DNA of 64,000 bases from Druceiella hillmani (GCA_039881145.1 JAYKKI010000132.1:3297001-3361000); one strand, 5' to 3'; shown: positions 1 to 12,870, counted from the first letter of the stretch. Program-made: numbers and translations. The notes: generated by a model not told the origin, from the letters alone.

Positions 1-1379
1 TGTTGACCTTTACTCCTGATTATTTTCTTCTTTTTATATCGACGTTTCATATTTAGGCCTTTCGATAATTAGAAGCCATTTAATTTTTTTTTTATATTTT
101 ATAAAGATGATTTTGTCAAAATTGAAATAACCTCTTCCGTCCTGAGACTATTTTTTGTTTGCGATTTGGAATAAATACGTTATGCATACTTAGAGGACTT
201 CTCAGCCCACTAAAGAAAATTTCGGAAATTTTGACATAATTACTTTTTAGAAAACCTACATCCTCTACAGGGGACACTAAGTTTATATATTAATTAAATT
301 AGTGCTTATGAAAAAATGTTTAATTAGTTTTATGATTAAAGTATGTTGCATAGAAAAAATTCAAAACCCTCTTTATTGTCATACGACAAAACCTAGGTCT
401 AAAATTTAAATATAGTAAAAAAAAATTCTACATTGCCTAGTTTCATTTCGTTGGAAAAAATGTTATTATGAAGAATAGTTAAACAAATTAGAATGCATTC
501 GAAATTTATGCATCTTATTCCTAATCTACAATAAACACTAACATTTTATTTTTATGCTAATCTTAAACACACTATAAAGTACTCAGAGTTCAAACTACAT
601 AGTCCTGGGTTACACACTTAAGAGTACCCGCCCGCTTATGCCCAAAAATACCTCTACTTTCCACGGAAAATCATACAAGTTCCAAGCAATAAAATTTTAG
701 AATAATCTTAATACTTATACCAGGAAGCTTATATCGCCGATAAACATCTTCAAAAACCGACTGAAAAAGTCTTAAACTCAAGTCTTTCTGCTCAATAGCT
801 TTAATATTGAGAAATTGATTGTGGCCTTAACATATTGTGTGTTACTTGATTGTACATAGTGGGAATACCAAGATGTATAAGATGTTTGAATATTTTCTAC
901 TTATATCAATGTTAGTACAATTTAACCTATCTGTCATATTCGAGGTAAGAATTTAAGTATCTGTATATGCCTTCTTGTTGAAAAGATAGAAATAAAATAA
1001 ACGACGTATTTTATTGTTCATTTCTCCTCTGTACCATATTATCATCACTCGTTTCTAGCCATAATAATCTATATTGGAGTATTATGGCTAAATATGCTTT
1101 AACATTAGATATTATTATTTATGCTATACTCATTGTTAGTCATTCATTTGATGAACAGTAATATTTTATAACACATTTGGAGTAATCTAAGACATCTATA
1201 AAGCATTGGCTAAAGTCTGCAGTTCCTGAGATAAGTCCATGTATATATTTAAATAGAGTTCCAAAAGAAAATTCTAAAAATACATGCTTGAGTGCGCTGT
1301 TTCGTATTTACACTACAAGCCTTTATATAAAAAAATGCTTAAAGTGTAAATGAGTAACAATGTACGAAAGGGAAAGAAA
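1..1379. other. AT-rich spacer, nothing recognised
   Basis: No open frame of useful length and no recognisable protein or RNA homology on either strand. The 600-860 part is slightly less AT-rich, but its translation matched nothing I know. Confidence 0.5.
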
Positions 1380-1640
1380 ATAGTAAAATATTAGTGATAC
1401 TCGGCTTGCAGCCTGCGAGTCCATAAATATTTCAGTTAGAAACGCGCTTGCACTTTCCATCGCCGCTATGATTGCCTCCCCGAGTGAAAATTGCCGAGCT
1501 CTATGCCTGCACGCTTCGCAACTTCGTAAACTTCGTATGCTGCCTCGTGTTGTTTTATGTTTACGTATATTGGTCAGCGATAGTTAAGAAGGTGTGATGG
1601 CTTGACGATTCGGCCGGTCTAGTAAAGCACTAAAGTATCT
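1380..1640. other. GC-richer block of unknown nature
   Basis: About 260 bp that is clearly richer in G+C and CpG than its surroundings, with sharp edges. The start holds a small self-complementary stretch around CTCGGCTTGCAGCCTGCGAG. No long open frame and no known family. It could be the end of an unrecognised mobile element or a conserved non-coding block. Only the compositional change is seen directly. Confidence 0.35.
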
Positions 1641-2805
1641 TGATTGAATGCAGACTTCATCAAAGGGGTGTCTAAGCCAGGGTTAGGTGTTCTCGTAATG
1701 CAACCTCAAGAGCTAAGTCCAAATTCCAAAACACTGTGGAAACAATGTATCGATGAGAAGAAAATGATATTAGTACCTATATTTTATTTCAATACTCAAC
1801 TTTCCAGTCTTTATTACTTTATTGTCGTATTATATAATATATACTAATATATTCAATGACAATATTAAGCAAACCATTTACTCTTATAACGAAGCTCCTA
1901 TTTATACGATGAAAATGATCTGCTATTAAGTCTCACCCGTCACAAGAAAATCTCGTCTTATGATAATTTCGTTGTTTATAATTTCATTTTCTTTTTTTCG
2001 TAATAATGAAACAAAAACAACTAAGAAATATTAAATTACTGTACTATGACCTTTTACCCAACGCCTTGCTTCATTAAGACAATTACATTACTATTCATGA
2101 AAGTGGCTTGCGGAATGTAGGTATATCATTTGGATAATATTATCCGTGTCTCTTGCCAAGATTTGTTTTGTAAATTGTACGAGTTAACTGTATCAACAAG
2201 AGTTTAATGTGTCAACCTAATTTCCTTTATAGAATCTTGGAAGTCATGTGGTACTGAAGGTAAAATTCCTAAGCTAGCTATAAATAAATTCTCTTTATAT
2301 TCTGCTCAGTAATTAAACTAGAACACCCACATATTAATCTCCATACAGAATCAATCTGTTTTAAGTTTTTTGTTAAATGTTGTCTTTCATAACTTTAGAT
2401 CATTTATCTCAAAACATAAAATATTCGTAATGTGTATTGTATTAATATAGTTTCGCCTATTTAATTTTATCCCCATAAAAATGACAATTTTAAACTGCGA
2501 TAGTGACATATTCGAACAATTAAGAGTCTACAAAATTATATTATCCAATACTAAGCTGTAGAAAATATGGTATGGAAGCTTGTGGAAGTTTTCTTTTTTT
2601 TAATAGAATTTTTTGGTTTTGTGATAAATGCTGAAAACTGGTGAGTTTATATATTTTTTAAGAAAAATAATACGTCAAATAGAACGTATCCACTAACAAA
2701 ATAAATTGTTTGTTGATAGTAATTCTATCTAGGTCTGTTGTGCGATTAGTTTATTCCGAAATATATATAATTTTGCAACCAGTAGGCAGCAATCATTTTT
2801 TACAA
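1641..2805. other. AT-rich spacer
   Basis: Contains a 67-codon open frame at 1644-1847 that has no recognisable motif and ends in AT-rich sequence. I see nothing else here. Confidence 0.45.
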
Positions 2806-2855
2806 ATGTTTATCTAAGTTAATATGGTTCATGTTTATCTAAGTTAATATGGTTC
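2806..2855. repeat. Perfect 25-bp tandem duplication
   Basis: A 25-base unit beginning ATGTTTATCTAAGTTAATAT occurs twice head to tail (2806-2830 and 2831-2855) without a mismatch. The perfect identity implies a recent slippage duplication. Confidence 0.9.
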
Positions 2856-5800
2856 TTTAATTTCATCTTACTAGATGAATTTTTTTTGAAGGTATTCAAC
2901 GTTACTCATTTCAATATTTAAAATAATTCATAAAATAATGTTACGGTCATGCTTATTTTCCCTATCCCAAATATCTTCCTTGTTCTCAGGTAAATATGTA
3001 AAAATGTATGAAGACAAAATTTCCTTTGCATTGTTCCATGTCAGCATACTCTACCGTGCCAAGGTACGGAGTTTATAAACACGCCTTAACGTAATGTGTT
3101 TATTATGAACGAAAATATATTTATTTTAAGGTTCCGCAAAAACTTTTCTTAAGATTCCGTCATGTTTTTCCATTCACATGTATGCCAAAGGTTCATAATT
3201 AGGTCATCACTTAACATTTCGTGCTAAAATTATATAAGTGTAGATTTGAAAATAAAATTATGTAAAAATATCTGTTAAATATTTTGCAACAAAACTTTAA
3301 TTAAAATATGGAAAAGTTAAGATGATAGTTTTTTACGTGTACTTTCATTAAAAACTGGCACAGTTAAGAAATAATTTGCTTTATTATGGTCTACAAAATA
3401 ACATTTCAAATTGAATCTCCTGCGTTTTATTTCCGTTATAGTCGAAGGTAATTGCAATACCACATGTAATACCGTAATAAACTCAGGTGATACCGTAATA
3501 AAAAAAGCATGGTAAAAAATTGAAAAGAAGGGTAACAAGTTACGCGTATAACCGTAAGATTATAATTTTGCATTATTAATGAACGGCGGAACAATACGAA
3601 CACCTGAGTAGCAAACATCATATAATGATCATCATTCCACAGGTAATCTTAACTTAATGCATATTTAATACAAACTTAGCTGTTTTCTTTTTTTTTCAAT
3701 TTCATGCCTCATAATAATTATAATTTGTGTGAGAATATTCAACATTGTTTAATTGTGATATTGAGTGATTTCAGAATATTGCTGAAATTAAAAAACGAAT
3801 TGCCAAAAAGTATTTCATGATAAAATGTTTTATGCTTAGCGTTAAGTTGCCAATTATTAAAAACAAGAAGGAAAATTGCAAAAAAGTCGTTCAAAAACAA
3901 ATAATAAATATTACTAAAATGTTTTCTTTTAAATACATTATATTTTTTTCAATACGCAGTTTCTTTTAATGGACCTGTTTTAATATAAATTAAATATAAT
4001 TTTACAACTTATTTATAATTTCATAATTTTTAATTTAGGTAGATTGAAAAATCCGTTGAGTTCTTTCCTTTGTTCATATATTTTATATTCTTAAGCTTGA
4101 AAAACATGTACACTAATAATAAATATTTATTGTTGAAAGTAAATTGAATATAATGATAAATGTCGAAAAAGTAAGGGAACAGGAAATTGAAACAAACGAT
4201 AACACAATCAAATTAAAGTATCTACATCAATTGTCCAATTAACATTTCAAAACATATATGGAATTAGGTGTGTCATTTTGAAAGAGAAATAACATGCAAA
4301 GTTTTACCCAAATATATTTACAGAGCAATAATCACAGAACTAAATTGCTGGTTTTGCTATATTATTCAAAATTAATTTTAAAAAATTGGAACATTTTAAA
4401 GAAGAATATATTTATTGAGTGCGCTCGATGAAAATGGAACTTCTTGCATACCGAATGCCATCTTAGCGCCGTATATAAATACAGAACATTAATTGAACGA
4501 CATTCCACAGATAATTTTGACTTAGTTAATCATCTGTTGGATATAATTGAAACAAGAAATAGTAATTAGCGCAGAATTTGTAGATGGAATTTACATATTT
4601 AATTTCAAAACATGGATAACCAATGGTAATACAAGCAAAGTACATATTATCTGGATATCTGGTCAAAAATTTAATTAATTTGAATAAAATTGATTACAGA
4701 TAATTCTGAATCAACCCAATTCAAATCAACTCCAATTAAATGCTAAACAAATTAACTCAAAATAAATCCAATTCAAATCACATGCTGTGCAATGCAAATG
4801 AAATTAAATTCAATTAAACCACACCCAAATTAAACTAAACTCATATATTACAGTCAAAATCCAAGATAAAGAAATGCGAAATAAATCTAAGTTAAAGTTA
4901 GACCTGGCTAATTTCAGTAATTACGTTAATTTTTGACTGCAAATGAATTAGAACTTATGAAAGTGAAATGTTTTAAACACGAGATTTTCGTTTTTTTTTT
5001 AAGAATAATCTAGGTACGACAATGGGAAAATTTAAGAATGAAATAAACAGATGAAATGTGGACGGCCTAATGAAATATTCTTTGAAAGTAATAATATATA
5101 AATCGATGTAGTGATAAAATGAAATCGAAAGTGTTTATTCTCAGAAGAAATTAACAAACCAGTGAAATAAATCTAATAAAAGCAAACTTGTTAAAAATTA
5201 GCATCAATGAATGATGGTGTGGTCGGCGTTGACGCTCGTCATTATAAATATTTCCGGCAAAAAATTCGCTGAGATGGAGCAATGGGACAACAAAAGAAAA
5301 TAAACTTGTATTTTGGGTGATTAATGTTCGCAAGAGAGCAAGGTTTGATAATTGAGCGAAAAGGAGAAAAAACGGAAACTTTTTTTTCTTGTTAGGATTA
5401 ACTGCAGTGTAATTAAAGGGAAAATTAAGAAAAGTGGTCGAGCTGAAATTGTGCCCAATGAAAACAGGTTTTTTGGAACGAAGCGAAACTATATCAACAT
5501 TGTTATTGTTGCGTTTAATTATCAATGAGTATTTATTGCAAATAGGATTGGGATAAAAATAAAATAAAATAGCGCGCTTCATTTTCAATATCAGCCAATA
5601 TGTCTGCTAGTTTCAGGATATTAGGAGGTATCATGAATGAAAATGATTCATAAATATTCAGATGTGGAACATACCAAGGAAATATTTTCAATAATTACGA
5701 TTATTCTAAAGTAAAATAAAAAATAATTTTGTACACATGAGGATTTTTTTATTGAATGTAAAGATAGGACGGGCTAAAAGTTTATTACTACTTTCGTTAA

Positions 5801-6286
5801 CATTGAAAAAAATGGTTTTACAGAACGAATGCAAACTATACTTTTTGTCAGAAAAATTTCTAGTGTATGATCAAGTACAGTTTTAGTTAAATTTTAAGAC
5901 AAAACAACAAGCTTTCTTTTAGTGGTAAGAGGTGAATTTGCCGGAACTTTTAAATCAAAAATTAAAAATACACGTTCTTTAATCATTGGCGTTCTTTAAA
6001 TCAGGTGTCTTTAAAATTTTAACTATTGCAGAGATGTAAAAATTGTCAACGTCGCATGTTTTAGTAGCGGAATAAATATTTCAAAAGTGTTGAGAATATT
6101 TCATATACTTAAAATATACGACGGTGTATGAAAAAATCATCGCTATCAGTAGTTATGAATTTAAAATGTTAGACTAATATATATAAAAAGAAGAAATAAG
6201 TTACTTAACAATATTAAAGAAGGTGAAAGTTTGAAAAGAAAATTCATTCGTACATAAGAAATTAAATGCTTCTAAAACGATTTGAA
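2856..6286. other. AT-rich spacer with a G-poor low-complexity patch
   Basis: No gene recognised. From about 4690 to 4880 the plus strand is strikingly poor in G and made of cryptic repeats of words such as CCAATTCAAATCA and CAATTAAA. The open frames at 3317-3621 and 5151-5588 (minus strand) are A/T-driven and carry no domain signature. Confidence 0.45.
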
Positions 6287-6417
6287 GACTTCATATCTGA
6301 AAATCGATAAAAACAGCATAATAAAAATCTGATTAGCCACTTAATTTTTTTCTGAAAATAATTCATAACCCTATGAATTATAAATTAGATAGAGGTATAA
6401 GTAACTTCCGTTTTGGG
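6287..6417 (+). repeat. Diverged direct repeat, copy A
   Basis: About 131 bp that aligns with 7814-7940 in the same orientation at roughly 75-80% identity by eye. Anchors are GACTTCATATCT, CTGATTAGC, AATTCATAACC and TAGATAGAGG. The family is unknown. It could be a dispersed repeat or the remains of two LTRs bracketing 1.4 kb. Confidence 0.75.
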
Positions 6418-6827
6418 TTCGGGAACCGAATTGGTACAAGAGAGTCGCTTTTCCGTATAAAAGTTCTATCGCAGCTCCGCACATCCTTTAGTAAAAATGT
6501 GTACGTCTGTTTTGCAAATTATGAAAAAAAACATTTGAGAGTTCACAAATAACTCCAATCGATTTTTAAAATGAAACCTTTAAAATACTAAAATTGTCAC
6601 ATTTATAAAAATTTTGGTGACGACCAAACAGCAAGTACGAGAATAGGTGAAAATGAACAGAAAATATCCAGATTAAATATTAAGTATGGCATGGTGGGAT
6701 TATTTTTTTTTGGATATGTTTTATTTTCGAAGATCTAATTGATTGTATTCAAATAACAGTGAACGATCAAAATATTGGACGGTTGTACGCGTAAATATTA
6801 AAGAAAACAACAATTTCTAGTAAGAGA

Positions 6828-6918
6828 TTTCCGTTCTTGTTACTGCTATAATTTATAGTAAACATTAACATACATCTTATAATGTTTACTATAAATTATA
6901 GTAATACCAAAAACGGAA
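6828..6918. repeat. Inverted repeat, ~40-bp arms
   Basis: The inner 22-bp arms are perfect (6846-6867 and 6880-6901, core CTATAATTTATAGTAAACAT) with a 12-nt loop. The pairing continues outward with a few mismatches to about 6828 and 6918 (TTCCGTT on the left, AACGGAA on the right). It lies between the two direct repeats of this region. Confidence 0.85.
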
Positions 6919-7813
6919 GTATGTTACTAAATTTTTCTTACTACTACTACTCTATATATTCTACTACTACATATACTTTATACCTTGTACCAATATTTTC
7001 CTAATTGTTACATATTTGGATAACTATATTTATGTTAAACAACAGAAAATCGATTAACAAATTTACTATGTGTTATTCTCATAAATGTAACTGGGTTTTT
7101 GACACTATGGTTAAATTTATTTCTAAAGTAATAATTTTGATAATTTATTACAATTGAAATAAAAATTCTTTTAGAAACTTTGTTAATAAGGTATTTTTAA
7201 AAGTGAACTTGAATATACTTCTCTCCGCCTAAATTCGTATGGGAAATTAATTTTTTATTTTATTGTAGTATTTTTTTTAACATTTTTCTTCTTGTTTTTT
7301 TTAAATTGTTTTTCTTTAGACTATGTTTCCATAGACAATTTATCTTTTCTTATCGCACGTTTCATTTCTTTACTAGGTAGATATAGTGGGTTACTTTTTT
7401 TGCTTTCCATCTTCATAGTTTTGCTTTAAAAATTATTTCCTTTTTCAATTATTCACACTAAAATTTTCTTCGGTAAAGTCGGTATTATTTCTATTACACT
7501 ACAAAAAATATAAAATATTAAAATATCCTTACGATTATTTCACAAAGAAAATACCCACTCCGATGACTAACTACTTTTTATTATTTATAACAAGTACTTT
7601 TTGTCACCTATTACACATTGTTTGAAGTTTGCATAACGTATTTATTTACCTTCTATCCTAGGCAAATTCAAATGCAAAAACGTGAAATTATTATTATTAT
7701 TATTTAGAAACAAAATATTTCATTCTGAAATTGAATATTTTGCTATGAGTATATTATGGCGTACAGGTAGACCTCGAGTCACGTTGTTTCCACTTACGTC
7801 GTCTCGATTGTAT

Positions 7814-7940
7814 GACTTCATATCTTGAAATCGATAGAAAAGAGCTTTGTACTGATTAGCTATTTAAGTTTTTTCTGATAGTAATTCATAACCGTATGAA
7901 CTATAAACTAGATAGAGGCATGAGTAATTTATATTTTGGA
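7814..7940 (+). repeat. Diverged direct repeat, copy B
   Basis: Partner of 6287-6417 with the same order of anchor words. A gap of about seven bases after GATAGAAAAGAGC is the main length difference. Confidence 0.75.
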
Positions 7941-8246
7941 CCATTCCTCGAAAGAGCGGCAACTGTTTATTTATTAACTTTTATGTATAGTACATATGGC
8001 GGACTTATTACTACATGAGCAATCTCTTCCAGTCAACCATAACAATTTGTATTGAAATTTAGTTGGTAGACTGTAAAATATTTTACAATGAAAATTTTTC
8101 ATAGCATATTAGACAAAAAAAATTTTAAAAAATACAAAAGTAAATTAAAAAAGTAACCATTATATTGATATGATTTGGGATGGGAAAGACAGGACAAGGA
8201 CACAAAGTAAAAGGTTTCAGAAGAGCCAGGCCTTTTTCACTCGTTT

Positions 8247-9066
8247 TTAAAAAATATTTAGAGACGTGATTTTCCTCATGTCAGGACCCAGGTGATTCCA
8301 AATTTTTGCTGCTTGGACAGTGAAGAATATTTCGTAAGTGGTAGAATTATGTTTAGGAATAAGTAAGGTGAGTGAACTTTCAGATCCTTGCCCAAGGCTG
8401 TGAGCAGAAAAATCTTTAAATTTGCCACTAAGATAATTTGTGCAATGAGAATTTTTTAATGTGTTAAAAAGAAGTGTAAGTAAGTGAAGTAGGCGTCGAT
8501 CACGGATCTTCACCCATTTGAGAAGTGACCTGTATTCAGAAATGTGATCATATTTTCTGAGGCCGAAGATATACCGGATGCATACATTTTGAAGACGTTC
8601 TGACTTGCACAAATATTCTTCATTAAGATCAGGATAGCATACATCTCCATAATCAATTAATGGTAATAAAAGTGTTTGACAAAGGTAGATTTTAATTTCA
8701 GTCGGTAGAAAATTTTGAGGACTTTTCAAAGAGTGTATCCTGTTGAAAACACAACGACTAACATCATTTACTTGAGGCCGCCGATTAAGGTTTTGATCTA
8801 TCAGTAGACCCAGGTTTTTAACAGTTGACATGTATGGTATTATTGTACTATTTAGCACTAATTTCGGTAAATTAAGTAGGTTTACTTTAGAAATCGGTCT
8901 TTGAATACCAATGATGATAGATTGTGACTTACTTGGGTTAACCAAAAGACCCATTTCATGAGTCCACTGACCAATTGAAGAGAGATCTACATTAAGAATG
9001 TCGATGTGTTTTGATAATGAATGTAGGTTCGAGTGCGCATATATTTGTAGGTCATCAGCACAGATA
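8247..9066 (-). pseudogene. Reverse transcriptase, ADD box to C-terminus
   Basis: Carries the catalytic ADD box in the context LCADDLQIYAHS (9046-9066), followed by an open stretch of about 235 codons with the thumb and C-terminal region typical of Jockey/CR1 elements. Motifs include GLLVNPSKSQ, KNLGLLIDQNL, LLLPLIDYGDVCY and RLQNVCIRYIFGLR. It ends near a WNHLGPDMRKI motif, with a stop at about 8247. The ADD box itself is intact, and this 3' half has stayed open longer than the 5' half, suggesting a moderately young insertion. It is broken from the upstream half by a frameshift at about 9066-9080. Confidence 0.93.
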
Positions 9067-9610
9067 AGATAATTGCTAGAAATGTTTTAACAACATCATT
9101 AATAAATACTAAAAAGCGGAGAGGAGATAGAACTCCACTTTGAGGTACACCAGCTGTAAGATCAATCCACTCGGAATATGTATCTGACAACTTAACACAT
9201 TACTTGTGCCCATGAAGATTTGAACTAAACCACTCAAATGAATGTTGGGATATATTAAGATATTTCAAACGGGCAAGAAGGATATCGAAGTCAACAGAGT
9301 TGAACGTACTGCTGAAATCAAGAAGCACAAGGACAGTGACTTGTGTATTATCCATAGCCAAGCGTATATCATCAGTAACCTTAACAAGGCCAGTTGAGGT
9401 ACTGTGGCTAGCATTAAAGCTAGATTGAAGTGAATTTAGAGACTTATGAGTACAGAAGAAAGTTGTTGACCATGAACAATACGTTCAAAGACTTTAAATA
9501 AAAGCGGTAGGATAAATATGGGTCGAAAATCCTTGGGTTACATAGGTAATACAATTTTAGGTACGGGCACAATATAGGCTTTTGTCCATTCCAACTGTTT
9601 CAATTTACGT
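8987..9610 (-). pseudogene. Reverse transcriptase, fingers/palm part, interrupted
   Basis: Reading the minus strand from 9610, the order of conserved RT blocks is clear: a PKDFRPI-type block (about 9530), then GHSTTT-like (about 9410), then VLVLLDFSSTFNSVDFDILL (first catalytic Asp, about 9310-9250), then GVPQSGVLSP (about 9150-9120). The usual motif is GVPQGSVLSP, so G and S are swapped. An in-frame TAA lies just after the SNLHGHK stretch (near 9203), there is a frame change near 9440, and another just before the ADD box. The reading is continuous with the downstream piece apart from these breaks. The domain identity is very secure; the enzyme is inactive. Confidence 0.92.
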
Positions 9611-9799
9611 CACGCTACAGTCTATCTTTCGGGCAATATAAAAACCTTTCATTTGGATGTAGAATCTCGGTGTGCAGGGAATTCCTGTGTCAAAGACGCC
9701 CGCGCCCTTCCACTGTAGTAAACGGATCATCCAGTTACAGTTTCCTTTATTTCCTTGAAAGTTTCTGTATATTATTTGCTTAAAATTTGTTTAAATTAT

Positions 9800-11070
9800 T
9801 AAAATTTAATAACTAAAATGTCACATAAAGAAGCAGCAATAGTGAAATGCCGATAAAATTGAGAAAGACAATAAAAATGAAGGTTAAATATACGATTTAA
9901 AAACTCTAAGATCGCGGTCTGTCCAATTTATTTATGGGGTGTAAACTTAATTTATCACCAACAACTATGCAGGCAGTATTGAAAGATAAAGATATACTAC
10001 TTACTGCTTTACATTTCAATTCCTTAAATAGCACTATCATACGTAAAAGAAAGGCTTTCATTTCTGAGATGGGAAAACTTTTTCACACTTGGATTTAAGA
10101 CCAAACTCATTAACGAGTTCCTCTTAATCTTGTTATATTTCAAAACAAGGCACTCAAAATTCATTACACTGCAAAACAATCATAGTAAAAACAGTATTGA
10201 AGACACAAAAAAGATTTTTCCTGATAAACCGTGGATGGTTCATGCGCTTTAAGACGAGATATTTACTGCATAATATTGAGTGCAAGAAGAATCTGTTGGT
10301 GCCGATCACGTGTCTGCTTAAAGTTTTCGTGTCATATTGAAAGAAATCATGGAAACCGGGGACTTTTCTGCAAAACAAACTTTCAACATGGATCAAATTC
10401 ATTTATTTTATTACTTTAACCTATGCCTTTGAGTCCTCCACATAACACTACCAGTTATGTGGAGGACTCAAGGCATAGGTAACAACAGCACTTATTAAAT
10501 AATGGTGTATTAATTATTTCATACTTGAAGTAAAATGTACTGCTTGAAAAGTAATTTACCTTATAAAGCTGTACTTCTCCTGAACAATGTTCCCGATCAT
10601 CCTCCGAGTATTAACAATATTGATCCCCAAATTAAGGTGATCTTCTGTTTCGAAACACTACATGTTTGTTGCAACCAACAAATCAAGGACTCCTTGCATA
10701 TTTTAAGGCTTAATATTTTAGAATATTTTCACAGGCAGTGAAGGTGAATGAAGATCAGGGTATGGAATTGAGAGATTTTTTGAAATATTGCAACATCTTA
10801 CAGGGTAACAAAATATTGTTGAATCATGGAATGAGTTGAAACCCAGCAATTTTAAAGGAGTTTGAAGAAAATTATTTCGACAGTTCTTTAAGTGAGCGGA
10901 ATGTTTATCAACCAAGTATGAATAAGATCACCATTAATATTTTTTATTTGGACCAACAATTTCCCAACAATGAAGTCACTGCTGAAGATATTGAAGATTT
11001 ATTAAACTCACACGGGCAGGAATAGATTAAGGAGGATATCTTTGAATTTGAGATACAGAAATAAATAAAA
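9800..11070 (+). pseudogene. Tigger/pogo-type DDE transposase relic
   Basis: Plus-strand decayed transposase of the Tc1/mariner superfamily, pogo/Tigger (jerky-like) branch. Recognisable in order: a start-like MSHKEAAIVK (about 9818), a CENP-B-type helix-turn-helix piece RGWFMRFKTRYLLHNIE (10230-10280), FNMDQIHLFYY with the first catalytic Asp (10391), then LPYKAVLLLNNVPDHPP (about 10557-10605), and an acidic C-terminus VTAEDIEDLLNSHGQE (about 10975-11025). The second catalytic Asp of the usual DNAPGHP motif is Asn (10583), and the third (normally in MDQG) is lost. Many stops and frameshifts are present. About 170-200 bp between the first Asp and the LLLNN motif appears deleted, and a hairpin sits there. 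Terminal inverted repeats were not found. Confidence 0.9.
10419..10480. repeat. Hairpin inside the Tigger relic
   Basis: Arms 10419-10446 and 10454-10480 (ACCTATGCC... / ...GGCATAGGT) are complementary with a single 1-bp length difference; the loop is the 7-nt ACTACCA. It lies exactly where the transposase coding sequence jumps from the first catalytic Asp to the second DDE block. Confidence 0.93.
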
Positions 11071-12020
11071 GAAACATAAAAAGTAGGATACTAAAAAAGA
11101 ATTTAAACTAAAAACTTTACGAGCCTTTGCAAAATTTTTGAGGAATTTGATCTCTATTTTTAAAAAAGTCCTTATTCCAACAAAACAATTAGTAATGCTT
11201 ATAAGTGTTCTCCAGATCTTAATAATAACAAGAAAAAGGAAACAAACCAAATTAAAACTGATGGGTTATTCCAGTCATTGATCTTATTTATTGTACTTCT
11301 TACACGTATATACTTTTTCAGTTATGTCAAAAATTTCTTAATCAAAGGCAATAATCTAATATTTTTACCAGAAATAATAACAATTTTATTAAATGTATAT
11401 TTTACTTAATTAAATTCAGTAATAAAGCATTTTTCTTTGAAATTAAAAGTAGATTTATCTCCTAAATGTTATATAGAAATGTATCAAAAAATATGTTTCG
11501 ACTTACGTCGATTCTATTAACGTCGCATATTTCTGGAACCTAATATGCAGTAAATATAAGAATTATCCGTACTTCTAATATAAGCGGCGTAGCAATATTG
11601 TTATCTTCAGCAACAGCGTATTCTTCTTGAATAGGATTAGTTTAAAATTTTAGTACACTTTAAGATATTTTTCTTCACATGCTGTTTGAAATCTATCGTT
11701 ACTTTTTAATCGAAAACTTAGCAATAGACGTAATGATAGAAATATTTTGTCGCGATAAATTCATTTTTCCATTTATTATAAGTATATATTGTTAGTTTGC
11801 AGGAAATTAATTTTTGCACGGTGTTTTAAACATAGTACGTGATGCTATATTATTTTTATTGAGTACGTGGTTAAATTAATACTATATGAGAAAGTTTGGA
11901 CGAAACCATAATAAATACATAAGGAATATTCATGTCAATTGGGAGCTAATATTTTTAATTAATATCAGTGAGCCACGTACCATTGGATAGGTTTGCTAAA
12001 AGGAACTCCATACACAGTTT
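11071..12020. other. AT-rich spacer
   Basis: No recognisable coding or RNA feature. An 80-codon minus-strand frame at 11008-11250 overlaps the Tigger 3' end and has no motif. Confidence 0.45.
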
Positions 12021-12028
12021 TTACTATG

Positions 12029-12029
<1 letters not shown>

Positions 12030-12093
<64 letters not shown>

Positions 12094-12104
12094 CATATAT
12101 ATAT

Positions 12105-12154
<50 letters not shown>

Positions 12155-12162
12155 ATGTGTGT
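12030..12162. repeat. (TA)n / (GT)n compound microsatellite
   Basis: Long TA run with short ATACAC interruptions, followed by a GT run ending near 12162. The 78-codon open frame across it is purely repeat-derived. Confidence 0.97.
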
Positions 12163-12870
12163 ACACGTATAATTATTATTAACTATGACCCTAAAAGTAT
12201 CTGAAAAATTCCCGATATAAAAATATTGTCAGAACTTTCAAATTAAATACTTAATGAACACGACAAACACTATTTCTTTGATAAAAATTACTAGCGATAA
12301 AAAGTTTCATAGATGGCTGGGAAATAACATTTTAGCGGATGTGAATAACAAATTTATTTTCCATGAACACTGCAACTGTACTTAAGCTGATTTAGTTGAC
12401 TGTACTTAAATATGAAAACAAAGACAATTTTTTTAATTTTGATCAAGTCGTCCATAATGTCCGCCTTAAATTGTATCTATAGTGTCCGATAATCGCGGTC
12501 TCTACGATATAAAGCGCCTACGTTCTAGCGACTGTCTTAACAAGTCGCTCGAAACAAATCAGATCCCGGACAGAAAATGTTCAGATGTTATTTATACATA
12601 TAGAAATTATTAAGAAATCTATTTTTACTTTCAAGCTGTGTTATCTATTTATATATTTAACGTGTAATCCTTGAGATATATTTTTAATTGACGTACTCGG
12701 ATGATAATTTTATCCGTCCGTCATGAGCTCATCGATAAATATTAAAGCATTCTTTAAAATAATATTGATTGTAAAAATAGTAATATTTTACGATTATAAT
12801 ATTTTAACATCTTATAGTTTATAATATATATTGTCACAACATGTAACTTTTTTAAATAAAACTAATAAAA

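Larger units (their letters stand above)
8210..9615 (-). mobile_element. 5'-truncated non-LTR retrotransposon (Jockey/CR1 group)
   Basis: Minus-strand remnant holding the reverse transcriptase half of a LINE-like element. It begins abruptly near 9610, inside the RT fingers region, and runs through the C-terminus to about 8247, followed by a short AT-rich 3' tail. 5' truncation is usual for target-primed reverse transcription. I did not find a convincing target-site duplication or the endonuclease domain. Family assignment below the Jockey/CR1/I-like level is not possible by eye. Confidence 0.9.

Noticed and set aside
600..860. Non-LTR retrotransposon 3' end
   Set aside because: A few residues resembled RT C-termini, but no ordered set of conserved blocks could be found.
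11968..12204. Open frame across the microsatellite
   Set aside because: Translation is a poly-(Tyr-Ile) run from TA repeats; the same holds for the frames at 42409-42609 and 44033-44332.
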